Shown here in pieces: positions 1 through 9,281 of a stretch of DNA of 64,000 nucleotides (positions within the stretch are counted from its first letter, which is position 1; each line of letters starts with the position of its first letter). Source of the stretch: Deltaproteobacteria bacterium (lineage in GTDB: Bacteria > Myxococcota_A > UBA9042). The stretch is taken from contig JACKFC010000002.1 in assembly GCA_020632665.1 (NCBI GenBank), positions 62,001-126,000 of the forward strand. Reading direction: 5' to 3'. Under the pieces are notes generated by a model. It was not told the origin of the DNA. It saw only the letters and a list, made by a program, of their open reading frames with translations, and ran no database searches. A program made the position numbers and the translations under genes.

Positions 1-816
1 TCGGTCGAGTTGGATTCGATCGAGGTGGACGGCGAGATGGTTGCGCCCACGGCCCCGCTTCGGTGGCTCCTGCCGTCTGACTGGTCGCGCCCCCGCACCG
101 TCGTGGACCTGCTTCGTAGTATGAACTGGGTCACGGCCGAACGAACGGGTCCGAGGGAGCTGTTACCCCTTCGGGATCCGGCGTCGCACGGACGGGTGGG
201 TTCGCGCGGTGAGTTGGCCGCCGGCCTGCTCTACTGGCGGGAGGACACCCCCGTTCGGGAGGCGCTGCGGAAGGCGGGGTTGCCCCCCACGCTGTTCCAT
301 CAGGTGCGCGCGCGGATGCAGGAGTTCTTTCCCGGCTGCGACCTCCGTGTTTCGCCTATCGACGGGGCCAGCGCGGTCAGTCTACGACTCAAGTCCGACG
401 CGAAGGCTGAGTTCCAGCGCCCGCAGAACGTGGGCTTCGGGCTCACCCAGCTCTTTCCCATCCTCGTCGCCGTTCTCGCCGCCGAGGAGGGTGACTGCCT
501 GCTGATCGAGAACCCGGAGGTCCACCTGCACCCCCGGGCGCAGCAGCACATCGGCTGGCTGCTGGCGCTCGCTGCGGCGAGCGGCGTTCAGGTGATCGTC
601 GAGACGCACTCCGACCATGTGCTCAACGGCCTGCGGCTCGCAACCAAGCAGGGGCGAATCACGCCTGCGGATGTCGCGGTTCACTTCTTCTCCCCGTCGC
701 CTGATGGCGGGCCGGTGCAGCCTAGGTCGCCCACTATCGACGCCGATGGCCGACTGAGCGAGTGGCCCGATGGGTTCTTTGATCAGTTCGATCTCGCGCT
801 CGCGGAACTGCTGTAG
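1..816 (+). CDS. AAA ATPase, DUF3696/OLD-like C-terminal part (5' end outside window)
   Basis: The frame is open from the first base, so the N-terminus with Walker A lies outside the window; 271 codons are visible. The C-terminal half has an ABC/SMC-like nucleotide-binding signature: GFGLTQLFPIL (signature-like helix), then the hydrophobic Walker B strand CLLIENPEVHLHP with its downstream HLHP, then the VIVETHSDHVLNGL switch segment. This arrangement is typical of DUF3696/OLD-like ATPases. These often sit in phage-defence or nuclease-coupled loci. The next gene starts 9 nt downstream and the third is a pglZ remnant, so this was probably the ATPase of a defence operon. Family call is good; exact system is inferred. 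Confidence 0.8.
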   Translation, partial: SVELDSIEVDGEMVAPTAPLRWLLPSDWSRPRTVVDLLRSMNWVTAERTGPRELLPLRDPASHGRVGSRGELAAGLLYWREDTPVREALRKAGLPPTLFHQVRARMQEFFPGCDLRVSPIDGASAVSLRLKSDAKAEFQRPQNVGFGLTQLFPILVAVLAAEEGDCLLIENPEVHLHPRAQQHIGWLLALAAASGVQVIVETHSDHVLNGLRLATKQGRITPADVAVHFFSPSPDGGPVQPRSPTIDADGRLSEWPDGFFDQFDLALAELL

Positions 817-825
817 GGAGATGAC

Positions 826-1812
826 ATGGAGCCCGCACTCGACGAGGCGAGTCTCGTCCCATGCCCGACCACGCCGCCCGCCCGGCGAATCTGTGCGCTC
901 GCAGAAGCGCTGGGTGCGCTCGATAAGCTCGGAGCACCACGCATCCTCCGGTCCGTCCGCAATGCGGCCGATCGTGATCTTCGTGATAGCCACGGGTTGC
1001 GTCACTGGTGCTTCGACCGGCAGACGCCACGCGATGCGGGTCGATTCGTCGCGCAGCGTCTCGGGAAGGCGCCCTTCATAGACGGCAGCGAAGGGTTGTT
1101 CGCCCTTGCGGAAGGTGAACGGGCGATTCAGCCCAGCATCGGCGGTGTGCGCTCTTTGGCCGGGGGTCAGGTTGCGCTGACGGACAGCCTGCTCGTGCTC
1201 CTGGGAGGAAGTACTTGGCCGCCCAACAAGCCGGTCATCGTGCGCCTGGACGTGCTGACCGACGAGGACGAGTGGACCGATGAAGTGACGGTTGATGCGG
1301 CGGACTGCGCTGAGGAGGTCGAAGCGATCGCGGCCTCGATCACCCGGAAGATCGAAGCCGCCGTATCGAGTGGCCAAGCCCTCGTGGACAGACTCTCCGA
1401 GTTGTTCCCGCGACTCGCGCTGGGCACGAGGGCGGAAGCGCAGATCGCCGCACTGACGGGGGGCGAGCCATTCTTCCCGCAAGTGCTCCGTCACCTCCGA
1501 GCACTGGAGCGTGCAGCAGAGAATTGGACCCAAGGAACTCCGTTTTCCCCCGAAGGTGTGACGTACAGCGTCGAGTCCGAAGCGACCCTCAAGCATGGGA
1601 GCTTGGGTCCGCTACGTGACTTCCCGACTCCTCCTGGCTTTGACGGCGACCGTTGGACGCTCCACACCAAGCTCACGGGCGGCAACGGGGCGAGGATGTA
1701 CTACAAGGTGCAGGAGTTCCAGCAGATCGAGCCGGGGGAGGAACCTGCGCGGCGGGTTCGCATCGCCCTCGGCTACGTCGGCCCCCACTTGCCGACGGCG
1801 AGGTTCCGCTGA
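826..1812 (+). CDS. unknown partner protein of the DUF3696-like ATPase
   Basis: A 328-residue protein that I do not recognise. It starts at an ATG preceded by GGGAG at good spacing, 9 nt after the ATPase stop, and its own stop overlaps the next ATG (TGATG), so it is translationally coupled on both sides. It has no signal peptide or membrane segment. It is mixed alpha/beta, with an acidic middle (LTDEDEWTDEVTVDAADCAEEVEAI) and a C-terminal part rich in beta strands (MYYKVQEFQ, RVRIALGYVGPHLPTARF). I infer a cytosolic accessory subunit encoded between the ATPase and PglZ. No catalytic motif is visible. Confidence 0.65.
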   Translation: MEPALDEASLVPCPTTPPARRICALAEALGALDKLGAPRILRSVRNAADRDLRDSHGLRHWCFDRQTPRDAGRFVAQRLGKAPFIDGSEGLFALAEGERAIQPSIGGVRSLAGGQVALTDSLLVLLGGSTWPPNKPVIVRLDVLTDEDEWTDEVTVDAADCAEEVEAIAASITRKIEAAVSSGQALVDRLSELFPRLALGTRAEAQIAALTGGEPFFPQVLRHLRALERAAENWTQGTPFSPEGVTYSVESEATLKHGSLGPLRDFPTPPGFDGDRWTLHTKLTGGNGARMYYKVQEFQQIEPGEEPARRVRIALGYVGPHLPTARFR

Positions 1813-2051
1813 TGCCCGCCGACAGAACCGTCCTCGACGCCCTCGCGGCCCGGCTCGCGTCGGCCACCGCGGACAACCACGCCACAGAGCACGCCCCCGT
1901 CGTGCTGCTCTGGACCGACGGCGACGGCAAGTGGGAGCCCGCCCTGGCCGCCCTGCGCGCCCGGGTGACCTGCCCCCCCCAAATCAATCCAAGCGTAGCG
2001 GAGGTCCACGCTACGTTGCCAGCACCCAGCCGGACCTGCTCGCCAGCATAG
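1812..2051 (+). pseudogene. truncated pglZ (BREX-type phosphatase), N-terminal stub
   Basis: The ATG overlaps the previous stop (TGATG). The first 55 or so codons read as the conserved N-terminus of PglZ-type proteins from BREX and related phage-defence loci: MPADRTVLDALAARLASA, then VVLLWTDGDGKWEPALAALR. Full-length PglZ proteins are many hundreds of residues. Here similarity stops near base 1970, at a run of eight C, and the frame closes at 2051 with unrelated sequence. The next gene is convergent and begins its stop at 2067. I read this as a gene decapitated by recombination or deletion. A misassembly at the C-run is the alternative. Confidence 0.7.
1992..2017. terminator. hairpin between convergent genes
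   Basis: Inverted repeat CGTAGCG / CGCTACG (7 bp, extendable by a G-T and an A-T pair) with an 8-nt loop, between the pglZ stub and the convergent giant gene. Neither side carries a clear U-run, so it is at most a weak bidirectional terminator. It lies at the same junction where pglZ is broken. Confidence 0.35.
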
Positions 2052-2066
2052 GACCACCCGTCCCCA

Positions 2067-5000
2067 TCAACACCCCGAAACCCCACCACAAACCCCGCCA
2101 GAACACTTGTCCCCAACCGTACAACCATCCCCATCATCACAAGCCGCCCCCTCCGGCGCAGCCTTATGCACACACCCACTCGCCCCAGCGCATAGATCCA
2201 CCGTACAAGCGTCCCCATCGTCACAATCAGCGAGCCCCTTCCCCAAGCACTTCCCATCGCCGGCGCAATCCAGGTTCAGGAACGGCGTGGTCCGCTTCAT
2301 CGCCCCGCCGTACGCGCCGACGTTGCGGTACCCCACCAACACCGAACCATCGGCGGCGCTGGCGATGTCGGTGCCGGACGTGAACACGTCGACGCCGTAG
2401 CGCGCGTCGCCGATGACCTCGCCCCACGCGTCGACCCGGACCAGCGCCAGCCGGTCGCCGGTGCCCGCGGCGTCCGAGGTCAGCATCCGCGCCGAGGCGA
2501 CGACGTTGGCGCCCGCGCCGGCCAGCGCATAGGGCGTGGTGCTCGTGGTCGGGAAGAGCTTGCGCGTCCAGCGCGCGTTGCCGTTCGGATCCCAGGCCTG
2601 GAAGGTGAGGTAATGCACCGTCTGGCCGGCGGCGCTGACGGATTCGGAGCCGAGCGCGACCGGGCCGGCGGTGGTCCAGGCCACGTCGGTGACGCCGGCG
2701 TCGCTGGCTTCGAGCTTGCTCCAGGCGAGGGCGCCGTCGCTGCCGACGCGGGCGATGGCGCGGTGCCAGGCGCCGTCACTCGTCGTCAGGCCGCGCCCGG
2801 CGAGGACCACACCGCCGCCGGGGATGGCGTCGAGCCGGCTCGGGTCGTTGCCGCCGTCGCCGAGCAGGTGCGAGAAGCGCGTCGTGGCGCCGTTGCCGAC
2901 CGCGGTGCGGTAGAGCACGAACGCCGTCGGCCCGCTGCTGCCGTTGACGTGCTGGTCGCGCAGCAACGACCAAGCGTAAGGCTGCGCGAGGTCGGCGATG
3001 GCGTCGCGCGGCTCGCTGTCGGCGTCGCCGATGGTCCACCGCGCGCTCGGCGCCGTCCCGCTCGTCCGCACCAGCCGGACCTGCGGCGGCGGGCTGCTGC
3101 CCGTCTGCGGCGCCACCTTCACCAACACGATGGATTGCTCATCGGCGAAGCGAGCCAGGCCGGCGACCGAATGCCAGAAGTAGTCGGCAGCGCCGTCTTT
3201 CTCGACCCAGCCCACGTTGTGCGTGAGCTTGCCCTCGGCGTCGACGCGGAACATCGCCAGCCGCGTGCCGTGCTGCTGCTCGCCGCCGTCGTGGTAGGCC
3301 GAGACGCGGTTGTGGCCCGCGCCGATGGCGACGCCGCCGCCGGCCGCCGTGGCGTCGACGCCGACCCGGCTCACGTCCGTCCGCCAATAGATGGCGCTAT
3401 AGGGCAGCGAGAGCCAGCCGGTGGCGTTGAGGGTGTGCGACCAGGTCGAGACCCGCGCGCCGACGCAGGCGCCCTTGCTGCACGCGCCGGGGATGGCGCA
3501 GGCGCTGCTGCTCTCGTTGCACGGCGTCTGCTCGGCGACGTCCGTGAAGACGCAGCTGCCGGTCTTGGCGTCGCAGGTGTCGGTGGTGCAGACGGTGCCG
3601 TCGTCGCAGGTCTTGCTCGCGCTGTGGGTGCAGCTGCCCTTGTCGCACCAATCGACGGCGGTGCAGGCGTCGTCGTCGCTGCAATCGGCGATGGCGAGGG
3701 CGTGGCAGGCGCCGGCGTCGGCGCAGCTCTTGTGGCCGAAGGCGTCCGAGCGCCAGAGCGCGCAGCCGGCGGTGTGGACCTGCATCAGGCTCGTCTGCTG
3801 CTGCCCGAGCACCGCCGCGGTGGCGCTGCTGTGCGGTGATTGCTGCTGCCAGCGCACGGCGAAGCTCTGGTCGAGCACCAGCGCGTGGACCAGGGCCGGC
3901 TGCACCGAGCTGACGTATTCGAAGGCGCTCAGGGCGAGGCCGCCGTCGGGCAGCGACGCGATCGACTCGAGCGTGTGGTCGCGGTCGACGAACTGACGGA
4001 TCCACGAGAAGCGCGTGGTCCGCTTGCCGTCCGCCGGCGCGATCTCCTCGATCCGCGCAGCCTTGCCAGCCCGCCCCGCGGCGAGCAAGCGGCCGGCGCC
4101 ATCGAGCAGGACGTCGCGGTAGACCGTGCCGGCGACCCGCTCCTCCCAGAGCAGCTTGCCCGCGCCGTTCAGGCCGCCGAGCCAGCCCTGGTTGCCCGAG
4201 CTGCCGACGAAGTAGATGCCCGAGCCCGTCGTCGCCACCGCCTGCGCCACGTCCGCGACGATGAGGCCCGCGGTCGCCTGCCAGACCGGCTTGCCGTCGC
4301 TGCCGAGGCCGACGAAATAGCCGTCGTCGCCGTTTTCGCTGCTCGCCACGCTGCTGCCCACCGCGACGTAGGCCGCCGCGCCCGCCGGCGCCTTGGCGAC
4401 GTCGTAGAAGCGGTCGTTCTGCAGCCCGCCGACGCCGACCCGACCGAGCGTCTTGCCGCTGCCGTCGAGCAGACCGACCGTGCCGTCGAGCGCGCCCGCC
4501 AAGCCCGCGTCGCGCCAGCCGACCGCGACGAAGCCGCCCTCGCCGTCGGCGATGGCCGCGACGTAGGCGCCGACCAGCGTGTCGTCGGTCTGCTCGGCCA
4601 ACGTCTTGCCGGAGAAGCGCATCCGCATCGCCAGCGGCCGCTGCTTGCCATCGACCACGCGCGAGCCGACGAGCAAGGTCGTGCCGTCTTGGATCGCCAG
4701 CGCGTCCTCGCAGGTGCCGCCGCCGCCGGTCACGCCCTGCGAGAAGGCGCTGCGGACGGCGCCAGCGCAGACGCCCTGCTGGCAGGTGCCCGGTACCTGG
4801 CAGGCCACGCCGGTCGCGCAGGCCGAGCCCTCGAGCGCCGCGGTGTGCTGGCAGCCCTTGGCCTTGTCGCAGCTCTCGATGGTGCAGGCCTCGCCGTCGT
4901 CGCAGTCGATGGCGCTGCCGCCGACGCAGGCGCCCTCGCTGCAGGCGCTGCCGGCGGTGCAGGCGTCGCCGTCGTCGCAGGGCACCGAGGCCTGCGTCGC

Positions 5001-8000
5001 GCTGTGCTGGCAGCCCTTGTCGGCGTCGCAGGCGTCGGCGGTGCAGGGGTCGCCGTCGTCGCAGGAGAGCGTGGTCACCTGCAGGCACGCGCCCTTGACG
5101 CAATTCGCCTTGGCGGTGCAGGGCTTGCCGTCGTCGCAGGGGGCGCCGGTCGCGAGATCGCCGAACGAACAGCCGAGCTTCGGGTCGCAGACGTCCTCGG
5201 TGCAGGCGTTGCCGTCGTCGCAGGTCTTGTCGGTGCCGGCGACGCAGACGCCCGCCTTGCAGGCGTCGCCTTTGGTGCAGGGGTCGCCGTCGTCGCACGG
5301 GATCGCCGGCTTGGCGGTGGTGCAGCCGCTCGCCTTTTCGCAGGTGTGGGTGGTGCACGGGTTGCCGTCGTCGCAGTCGACCGAGGCGTTCATCGGCAGG
5401 CCGACGCAGCCGCCCGCCTTGCAGGCGTCGGCCTTGGTGCAGAGGTCGCCGTCGTCGCAGGGCGCGGTGTTGTTCTGCGCGGTGCAGCCCTGCTTCGGAT
5501 CGCAGCCGTCGTCGGTGCAGAGCTCGCCGTCGTCGCAGCTCTTCGGCACGCCGACGCATTGGCTGCCGCTGCAGAGGTCGCCGGTGGTGCAGGCGTTGTC
5601 GTCGTCGCAGCTGCCGGTGCGCGGCGTGTAGACGCAGCCCTTCAGCGGGTGGCACGAGTCGATGGTGCACGCGGTGCCGCCGTCGCAGAGCTTGGCGGTG
5701 CCGGCGCAGCCGCCCTTGATGCAGGTATCGTTGACGGTGCAGAGGTTGCCGTCGTCGCAGGCCGCGCCCGAGGCGGCGCTGTGGCTGCAGCCGGACTTCG
5801 GGTCGCAGGCGTCGGCGCTGCAGGGGTCGCCGTCGTCGCAGGCGTTCGGCGTGCCGGCGGCGCAGGCGGTGGCGGTGCAGGCGTCGGCGAGGGTGCAGGG
5901 GTTGCCGTCGTCGCAGGCGATGCCGCCGGGCGCGGCGTGGCTGCAGTCGCCGGTCTTGGCGGCGCAGGCGTCGGTGGTGCAGACGTTGGCGTCGTCGCAG
6001 GGGTCGAGCTTGCCGGGCAGGCATTGGCCGCCGGCGCAGGCGTCGCCGCCGGTGCAGGGGTCGCCGTCGTCGCAGGGCTTGGTGCTCTTCTCGAAGAGGC
6101 AGCCCTTGTCCGGCTCGCAGCTCTGGTCGGTGCAGGGGTTGCCGTCGTCGCAGTCGACGGTGACGACCATCGGCAGGCCGACGCAGCCGCCGTCCTTGCA
6201 GCGGTCGAGCTTGGTGCAGAGGTTGCCGTCGTCGCAGGTCGCGGTATTCGGCGTGAAGAGGCAGCCGACGCTGGCGCTGCAGCTGTCGGTGGTGCAGGGG
6301 TTGCCGTCGTTGCAGACCTTCAGCGCGCCGACGCAGGCCTTGCCGACGCAGCTCTCGCCTTCGGTGCAGGCGTTGCCGTCGTCGCAGGGGCCAGCTTTGG
6401 GCGCGTATTGGCAGCCCTGCAGCGGGTGGCAGGAGTCGATGGTGCAGGGTGTGCCGCCGGTGCAGGGCTTCTGGCTGCCGGTGCAGAAGCCGCTGACGCA
6501 GACGTCGTTCTCGGTGCAGACGTTGCCGTCGTCGCAGCTCGCGCCCGAGCCGGCGACGTGGGTGCAGCCCTTGTAGTCGTCACAGGCGTCGACGGTGCAG
6601 GCGTTGAAGTCGTCGCAATCGACCGCGGCGCCCTTGGCGCAGCTGCCTTGCGCGTCGCAGAGCGAGGGCGCGAAGCAGAGCGAACCCGGGCCGCAGACGG
6701 ACTTCTCGTTCTGCGGCTTCATCTCGCAGCCGCCGGTCGCCGGGTTGCAGACGTTCTTGGCGCAGCTGGTGTCCGAGCCGCTCTGGCAGACGACGACGCT
6801 CGCCGGGTCGACCTGGCAGGTCTTGTTGGCGCCGCAGAGCAGCGTGCCGGTGCAGGGGTTGCCGTCGTCCTTGCTCTTGCAGTCGGCGTCGACGTTGCAT
6901 TCGCAGGTATTGCCGCCGGCCTTGCAGACGCCCTTGTCGCAGGCGTCGGCGACGGTGCAGGGGCTGCCGTCGGCGTCGCAGGACAGGCCTTGGTTGCGCG
7001 GGGTCAGGGCGCAGACGCCGGTCTTCGGGTCGCAGACGTTGGCGGCGCAGACGGTGTCGCCCACCTTGCTGCAGACCACCGCGGTCGCCGGGTTGACCTC
7101 GCAGCTCTTGCTCAGCGCGTTGCAGTAGAGCTTGCTGCAGAGGTCGAGGTCTTCCTTGCTGGCGCAGTCGGCGTCTTGCTCGCATTCGCAGGTATTGGTG
7201 CCGGCCTTGCAGCTGCCGGCGATGCAGACGTCGTCCTTGGTGCAGGGGTTGCCGTCGGCGTCGCAGGGCAGGCCCTCGTTGCGCGGCAGGAGCTGGCAGG
7301 TGCCCTTCTTCGGCAGGCAGGTGTTCACCAGGCAGGTGGTGTCGTCGACGGTCGGGCAGCTGATGGTCGTGGTCGGGTTGACCTCGCATTGCTTGCTGGC
7401 CTGGTTGCAGAAGAGGGTGCCGTTGCAGAGGTTGCCGTCTTCTTTCGCGGCGCAGTCGGCGTCGGTCTGGCAGAGGCAGGTGTTGTTGGTGGCGGTACAC
7501 TCGCCCGCCAGGTCGCAGACTTCGCCGGTGGTGCAGACGTTGTCGTCGTCGCAGGCCTGTGCGGTGTTGGTCGGCGTCATGGCGCAGGTGCCGGTCTTCG
7601 GATCGCAGAGGTTGGCGCGGCAATAGGTGTCGCCGGCGCTCGGGCAGAGGACCACCGTCTTCGGGTCGAGCTCGCATTGGCCGGCCGCCTGGTTGCAGAC
7701 CAGCGTGCCGTTGCAGAGGTTGCCGTCTTCTTGCAGGGCGCAGTCGGCGTCGTTGCTGCAGGCGCAGACGTCCGGGCCGGATTTGCAGGCGCCGGCGAGG
7801 CATGCGTCGCCTTTGGTGCAGAGCTCGCCGTCCTCGCAGGGCAGGCCGTTGCTCTGCGCCACCGGGCTGCAGGTGCCGGTCGCCGGGTTGCAGGTATTCT
7901 TGCTGCAGTGGGTGTCGTTGTTCTTCGGGCAGATCACGACGGTCGCCGGGTTGACCTTGCAGGCCGCGCCGGCGTCCGGGTTGGATTTGTCGCAATAGAG

Positions 8001-9149
8001 CGTGCCGGTGCAGGCGTTGCCGTCCTCTTGCGCCTTGCAGTCGGCGTCGGTGGCGCAGGCGCAGACCTTGGTGCCGGCGAGGCAGCCGCCCTTGCCGTCG
8101 CAGAAGTCGCCGGCGGTGCAGGGGTCGCCGTCGTCGCAGCCGGCGTTGGTCGGGGCCGGCTGGACCTGGCAGGCGCCGGTCGCCGGGTTGCAGGCGGTCT
8201 TCTCGCAGACGCCGTCGGAGATGTCGGGGCAGGAGACGACCGAGGCCGGGTTGATCACGCAGCTGCCGCTCTGCTGGTCGCAGTAGAGGCTGCCGTTGCA
8301 GGGGTTGCCGTCGTCTTTCGCGGCGCAATCGGCGCTGCTGCTGCACGGGCAGACGTTCTTGCCGCCGCTGCAGCCGCCCGTGCCGCAAGCTTCGCCCTCG
8401 GTGCATGCGTTGCCGTCGTCGCAGGCGGTGCCGGCGGGCTGCGGCTTGAAGAGGCAGGCGCCGGTGGCCGGATCGCAGATGTCGAAGGTGCAGACGTCGC
8501 CGTCGTCGCAGCTCGCCTTCTTCGACGCGATGCAGACGCCGGAATAGCAGCCCGCGGCGAGGGTGCACTTGCTGCCGTCGCTGCACGCCGCGCCGTCGAG
8601 CGCCTTGTCCGGCGCGTGCAGGCAGCTGCCGTCGACCGGGTTGCAGCTGTCGGCGGTGCAGACGTTGCCGTCGTCGCAGTTCTTCAGCGTCTGCACGACG
8701 CAGGCGCCGGCGAGGCAGCTCGCGGTGAGGGCGCACTTGCTGGGGGTTTCGCAGGGCTCGCCGTCGGTGGCCGATGGGCACGTCGAGGCGGTGGTGTCGG
8801 CGTCGGTGGTGGTGTCGGTGGTGGCGTCGGTGTCGGCGGCGGTGTCGGCGTCGGCGACAGCATCGGCGGCAGCGTCGGTGTCGGTTGCGGTGTCGGCGTC
8901 CGTGTCGGTTGCGGCGTCTGCGCCGGCGTCCGTGTCGGCGTCTGCGGCGGCGTCGAGCGGCAGGGTGCCGTCGGCCGTGGCGTCGTTGACCGTGGCGTCG
9001 TCGAGCAGGGTCCCGTCGGGTTGCGCGTCCGAGGACCCGGAGACGCTACCGTCGTTGCCGCACCCGGCGAGCACCGTGAGCGTGGCGAGGAACGCGACGC
9101 GACGGGCGAGGCGAGACGAAGTGGAAGGGCGAGGGCGCGATGCTGGCAT
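2067..9149 (-). CDS. giant Cys-repeat lipoprotein with two beta-propeller-like domains
   Basis: 2360 residues. The N-terminus is basic, then hydrophobic, and ends in a lipobox (LTVLAGC, Cys30), so it is an exported lipoprotein. Residues 31-125 are an Asp/Ala/Thr low-complexity tether. About 122-1460 are tandem disulfide-type repeats of the CDDGxxCTxDxCxxxxGC kind, in longer cassettes such as CxxDADCxxxEDGNxCNG. About 1466-1806 is a Cys-poor region of repeated short beta-strand units (GGFVAVGWRD-like), read as a beta-propeller. A short Cys-repeat segment, a second propeller-like region (about 1905-2290) and a terminal Cys segment follow. Likely a surface filament or adhesin; function unknown. 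The last 66 or so codons use TGT and GGG instead of the TGC and GGC used elsewhere. Confidence 0.85.
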   Translation of the reverse strand: MPASRPRPSTSSRLARRVAFLATLTVLAGCGNDGSVSGSSDAQPDGTLLDDATVNDATADGTLPLDAAADADTDAGADAATDTDADTATDTDAAADAVADADTAADTDATTDTTTDADTTASTCPSATDGEPCETPSKCALTASCLAGACVVQTLKNCDDGNVCTADSCNPVDGSCLHAPDKALDGAACSDGSKCTLAAGCYSGVCIASKKASCDDGDVCTFDICDPATGACLFKPQPAGTACDDGNACTEGEACGTGGCSGGKNVCPCSSSADCAAKDDGNPCNGSLYCDQQSGSCVINPASVVSCPDISDGVCEKTACNPATGACQVQPAPTNAGCDDGDPCTAGDFCDGKGGCLAGTKVCACATDADCKAQEDGNACTGTLYCDKSNPDAGAACKVNPATVVICPKNNDTHCSKNTCNPATGTCSPVAQSNGLPCEDGELCTKGDACLAGACKSGPDVCACSNDADCALQEDGNLCNGTLVCNQAAGQCELDPKTVVLCPSAGDTYCRANLCDPKTGTCAMTPTNTAQACDDDNVCTTGEVCDLAGECTATNNTCLCQTDADCAAKEDGNLCNGTLFCNQASKQCEVNPTTTISCPTVDDTTCLVNTCLPKKGTCQLLPRNEGLPCDADGNPCTKDDVCIAGSCKAGTNTCECEQDADCASKEDLDLCSKLYCNALSKSCEVNPATAVVCSKVGDTVCAANVCDPKTGVCALTPRNQGLSCDADGSPCTVADACDKGVCKAGGNTCECNVDADCKSKDDGNPCTGTLLCGANKTCQVDPASVVVCQSGSDTSCAKNVCNPATGGCEMKPQNEKSVCGPGSLCFAPSLCDAQGSCAKGAAVDCDDFNACTVDACDDYKGCTHVAGSGASCDDGNVCTENDVCVSGFCTGSQKPCTGGTPCTIDSCHPLQGCQYAPKAGPCDDGNACTEGESCVGKACVGALKVCNDGNPCTTDSCSASVGCLFTPNTATCDDGNLCTKLDRCKDGGCVGLPMVVTVDCDDGNPCTDQSCEPDKGCLFEKSTKPCDDGDPCTGGDACAGGQCLPGKLDPCDDANVCTTDACAAKTGDCSHAAPGGIACDDGNPCTLADACTATACAAGTPNACDDGDPCSADACDPKSGCSHSAASGAACDDGNLCTVNDTCIKGGCAGTAKLCDGGTACTIDSCHPLKGCVYTPRTGSCDDDNACTTGDLCSGSQCVGVPKSCDDGELCTDDGCDPKQGCTAQNNTAPCDDGDLCTKADACKAGGCVGLPMNASVDCDDGNPCTTHTCEKASGCTTAKPAIPCDDGDPCTKGDACKAGVCVAGTDKTCDDGNACTEDVCDPKLGCSFGDLATGAPCDDGKPCTAKANCVKGACLQVTTLSCDDGDPCTADACDADKGCQHSATQASVPCDDGDACTAGSACSEGACVGGSAIDCDDGEACTIESCDKAKGCQHTAALEGSACATGVACQVPGTCQQGVCAGAVRSAFSQGVTGGGGTCEDALAIQDGTTLLVGSRVVDGKQRPLAMRMRFSGKTLAEQTDDTLVGAYVAAIADGEGGFVAVGWRDAGLAGALDGTVGLLDGSGKTLGRVGVGGLQNDRFYDVAKAPAGAAAYVAVGSSVASSENGDDGYFVGLGSDGKPVWQATAGLIVADVAQAVATTGSGIYFVGSSGNQGWLGGLNGAGKLLWEERVAGTVYRDVLLDGAGRLLAAGRAGKAARIEEIAPADGKRTTRFSWIRQFVDRDHTLESIASLPDGGLALSAFEYVSSVQPALVHALVLDQSFAVRWQQQSPHSSATAAVLGQQQTSLMQVHTAGCALWRSDAFGHKSCADAGACHALAIADCSDDDACTAVDWCDKGSCTHSASKTCDDGTVCTTDTCDAKTGSCVFTDVAEQTPCNESSSACAIPGACSKGACVGARVSTWSHTLNATGWLSLPYSAIYWRTDVSRVGVDATAAGGGVAIGAGHNRVSAYHDGGEQQHGTRLAMFRVDAEGKLTHNVGWVEKDGAADYFWHSVAGLARFADEQSIVLVKVAPQTGSSPPPQVRLVRTSGTAPSARWTIGDADSEPRDAIADLAQPYAWSLLRDQHVNGSSGPTAFVLYRTAVGNGATTRFSHLLGDGGNDPSRLDAIPGGGVVLAGRGLTTSDGAWHRAIARVGSDGALAWSKLEASDAGVTDVAWTTAGPVALGSESVSAAGQTVHYLTFQAWDPNGNARWTRKLFPTTSTTPYALAGAGANVVASARMLTSDAAGTGDRLALVRVDAWGEVIGDARYGVDVFTSGTDIASAADGSVLVGYRNVGAYGGAMKRTTPFLNLDCAGDGKCLGKGLADCDDGDACTVDLCAGASGCVHKAAPEGAACDDGDGCTVGDKCSGGVCGGVSGC

Positions 9150-9281
9150 CGGGGCTCCGGGGGACGGCGCACGAGGCGGCGCGGGCGTGCTTGGACGATG
9201 CCCTATCCGACCGCGCCGGGCATCTGCCGAAGGGGATAGCCGTGCCGGGTTGCCGCGTTGGCGGGGCGGCGCGGCGGTCGC

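Noticed and set aside
4800..8700. Regularly spaced near-identical 15-20 bp words (GTCGCCGTCGTCGCAG and similar), resembling a CRISPR array
   Set aside because: They encode the CDDG motif of a protein repeat in one long open frame; spacing varies and the spacers are also conserved coding sequence. No cas genes are present.
3840..9239. Very long plus-strand open frame opposite the giant lipoprotein gene
   Set aside because: It is the antisense of GC-rich Cys repeats, which rarely create stops. Its translation is low-complexity Ala/Val/Arg with no start context, and the minus strand has the lipobox, domains and codon bias of a real gene.
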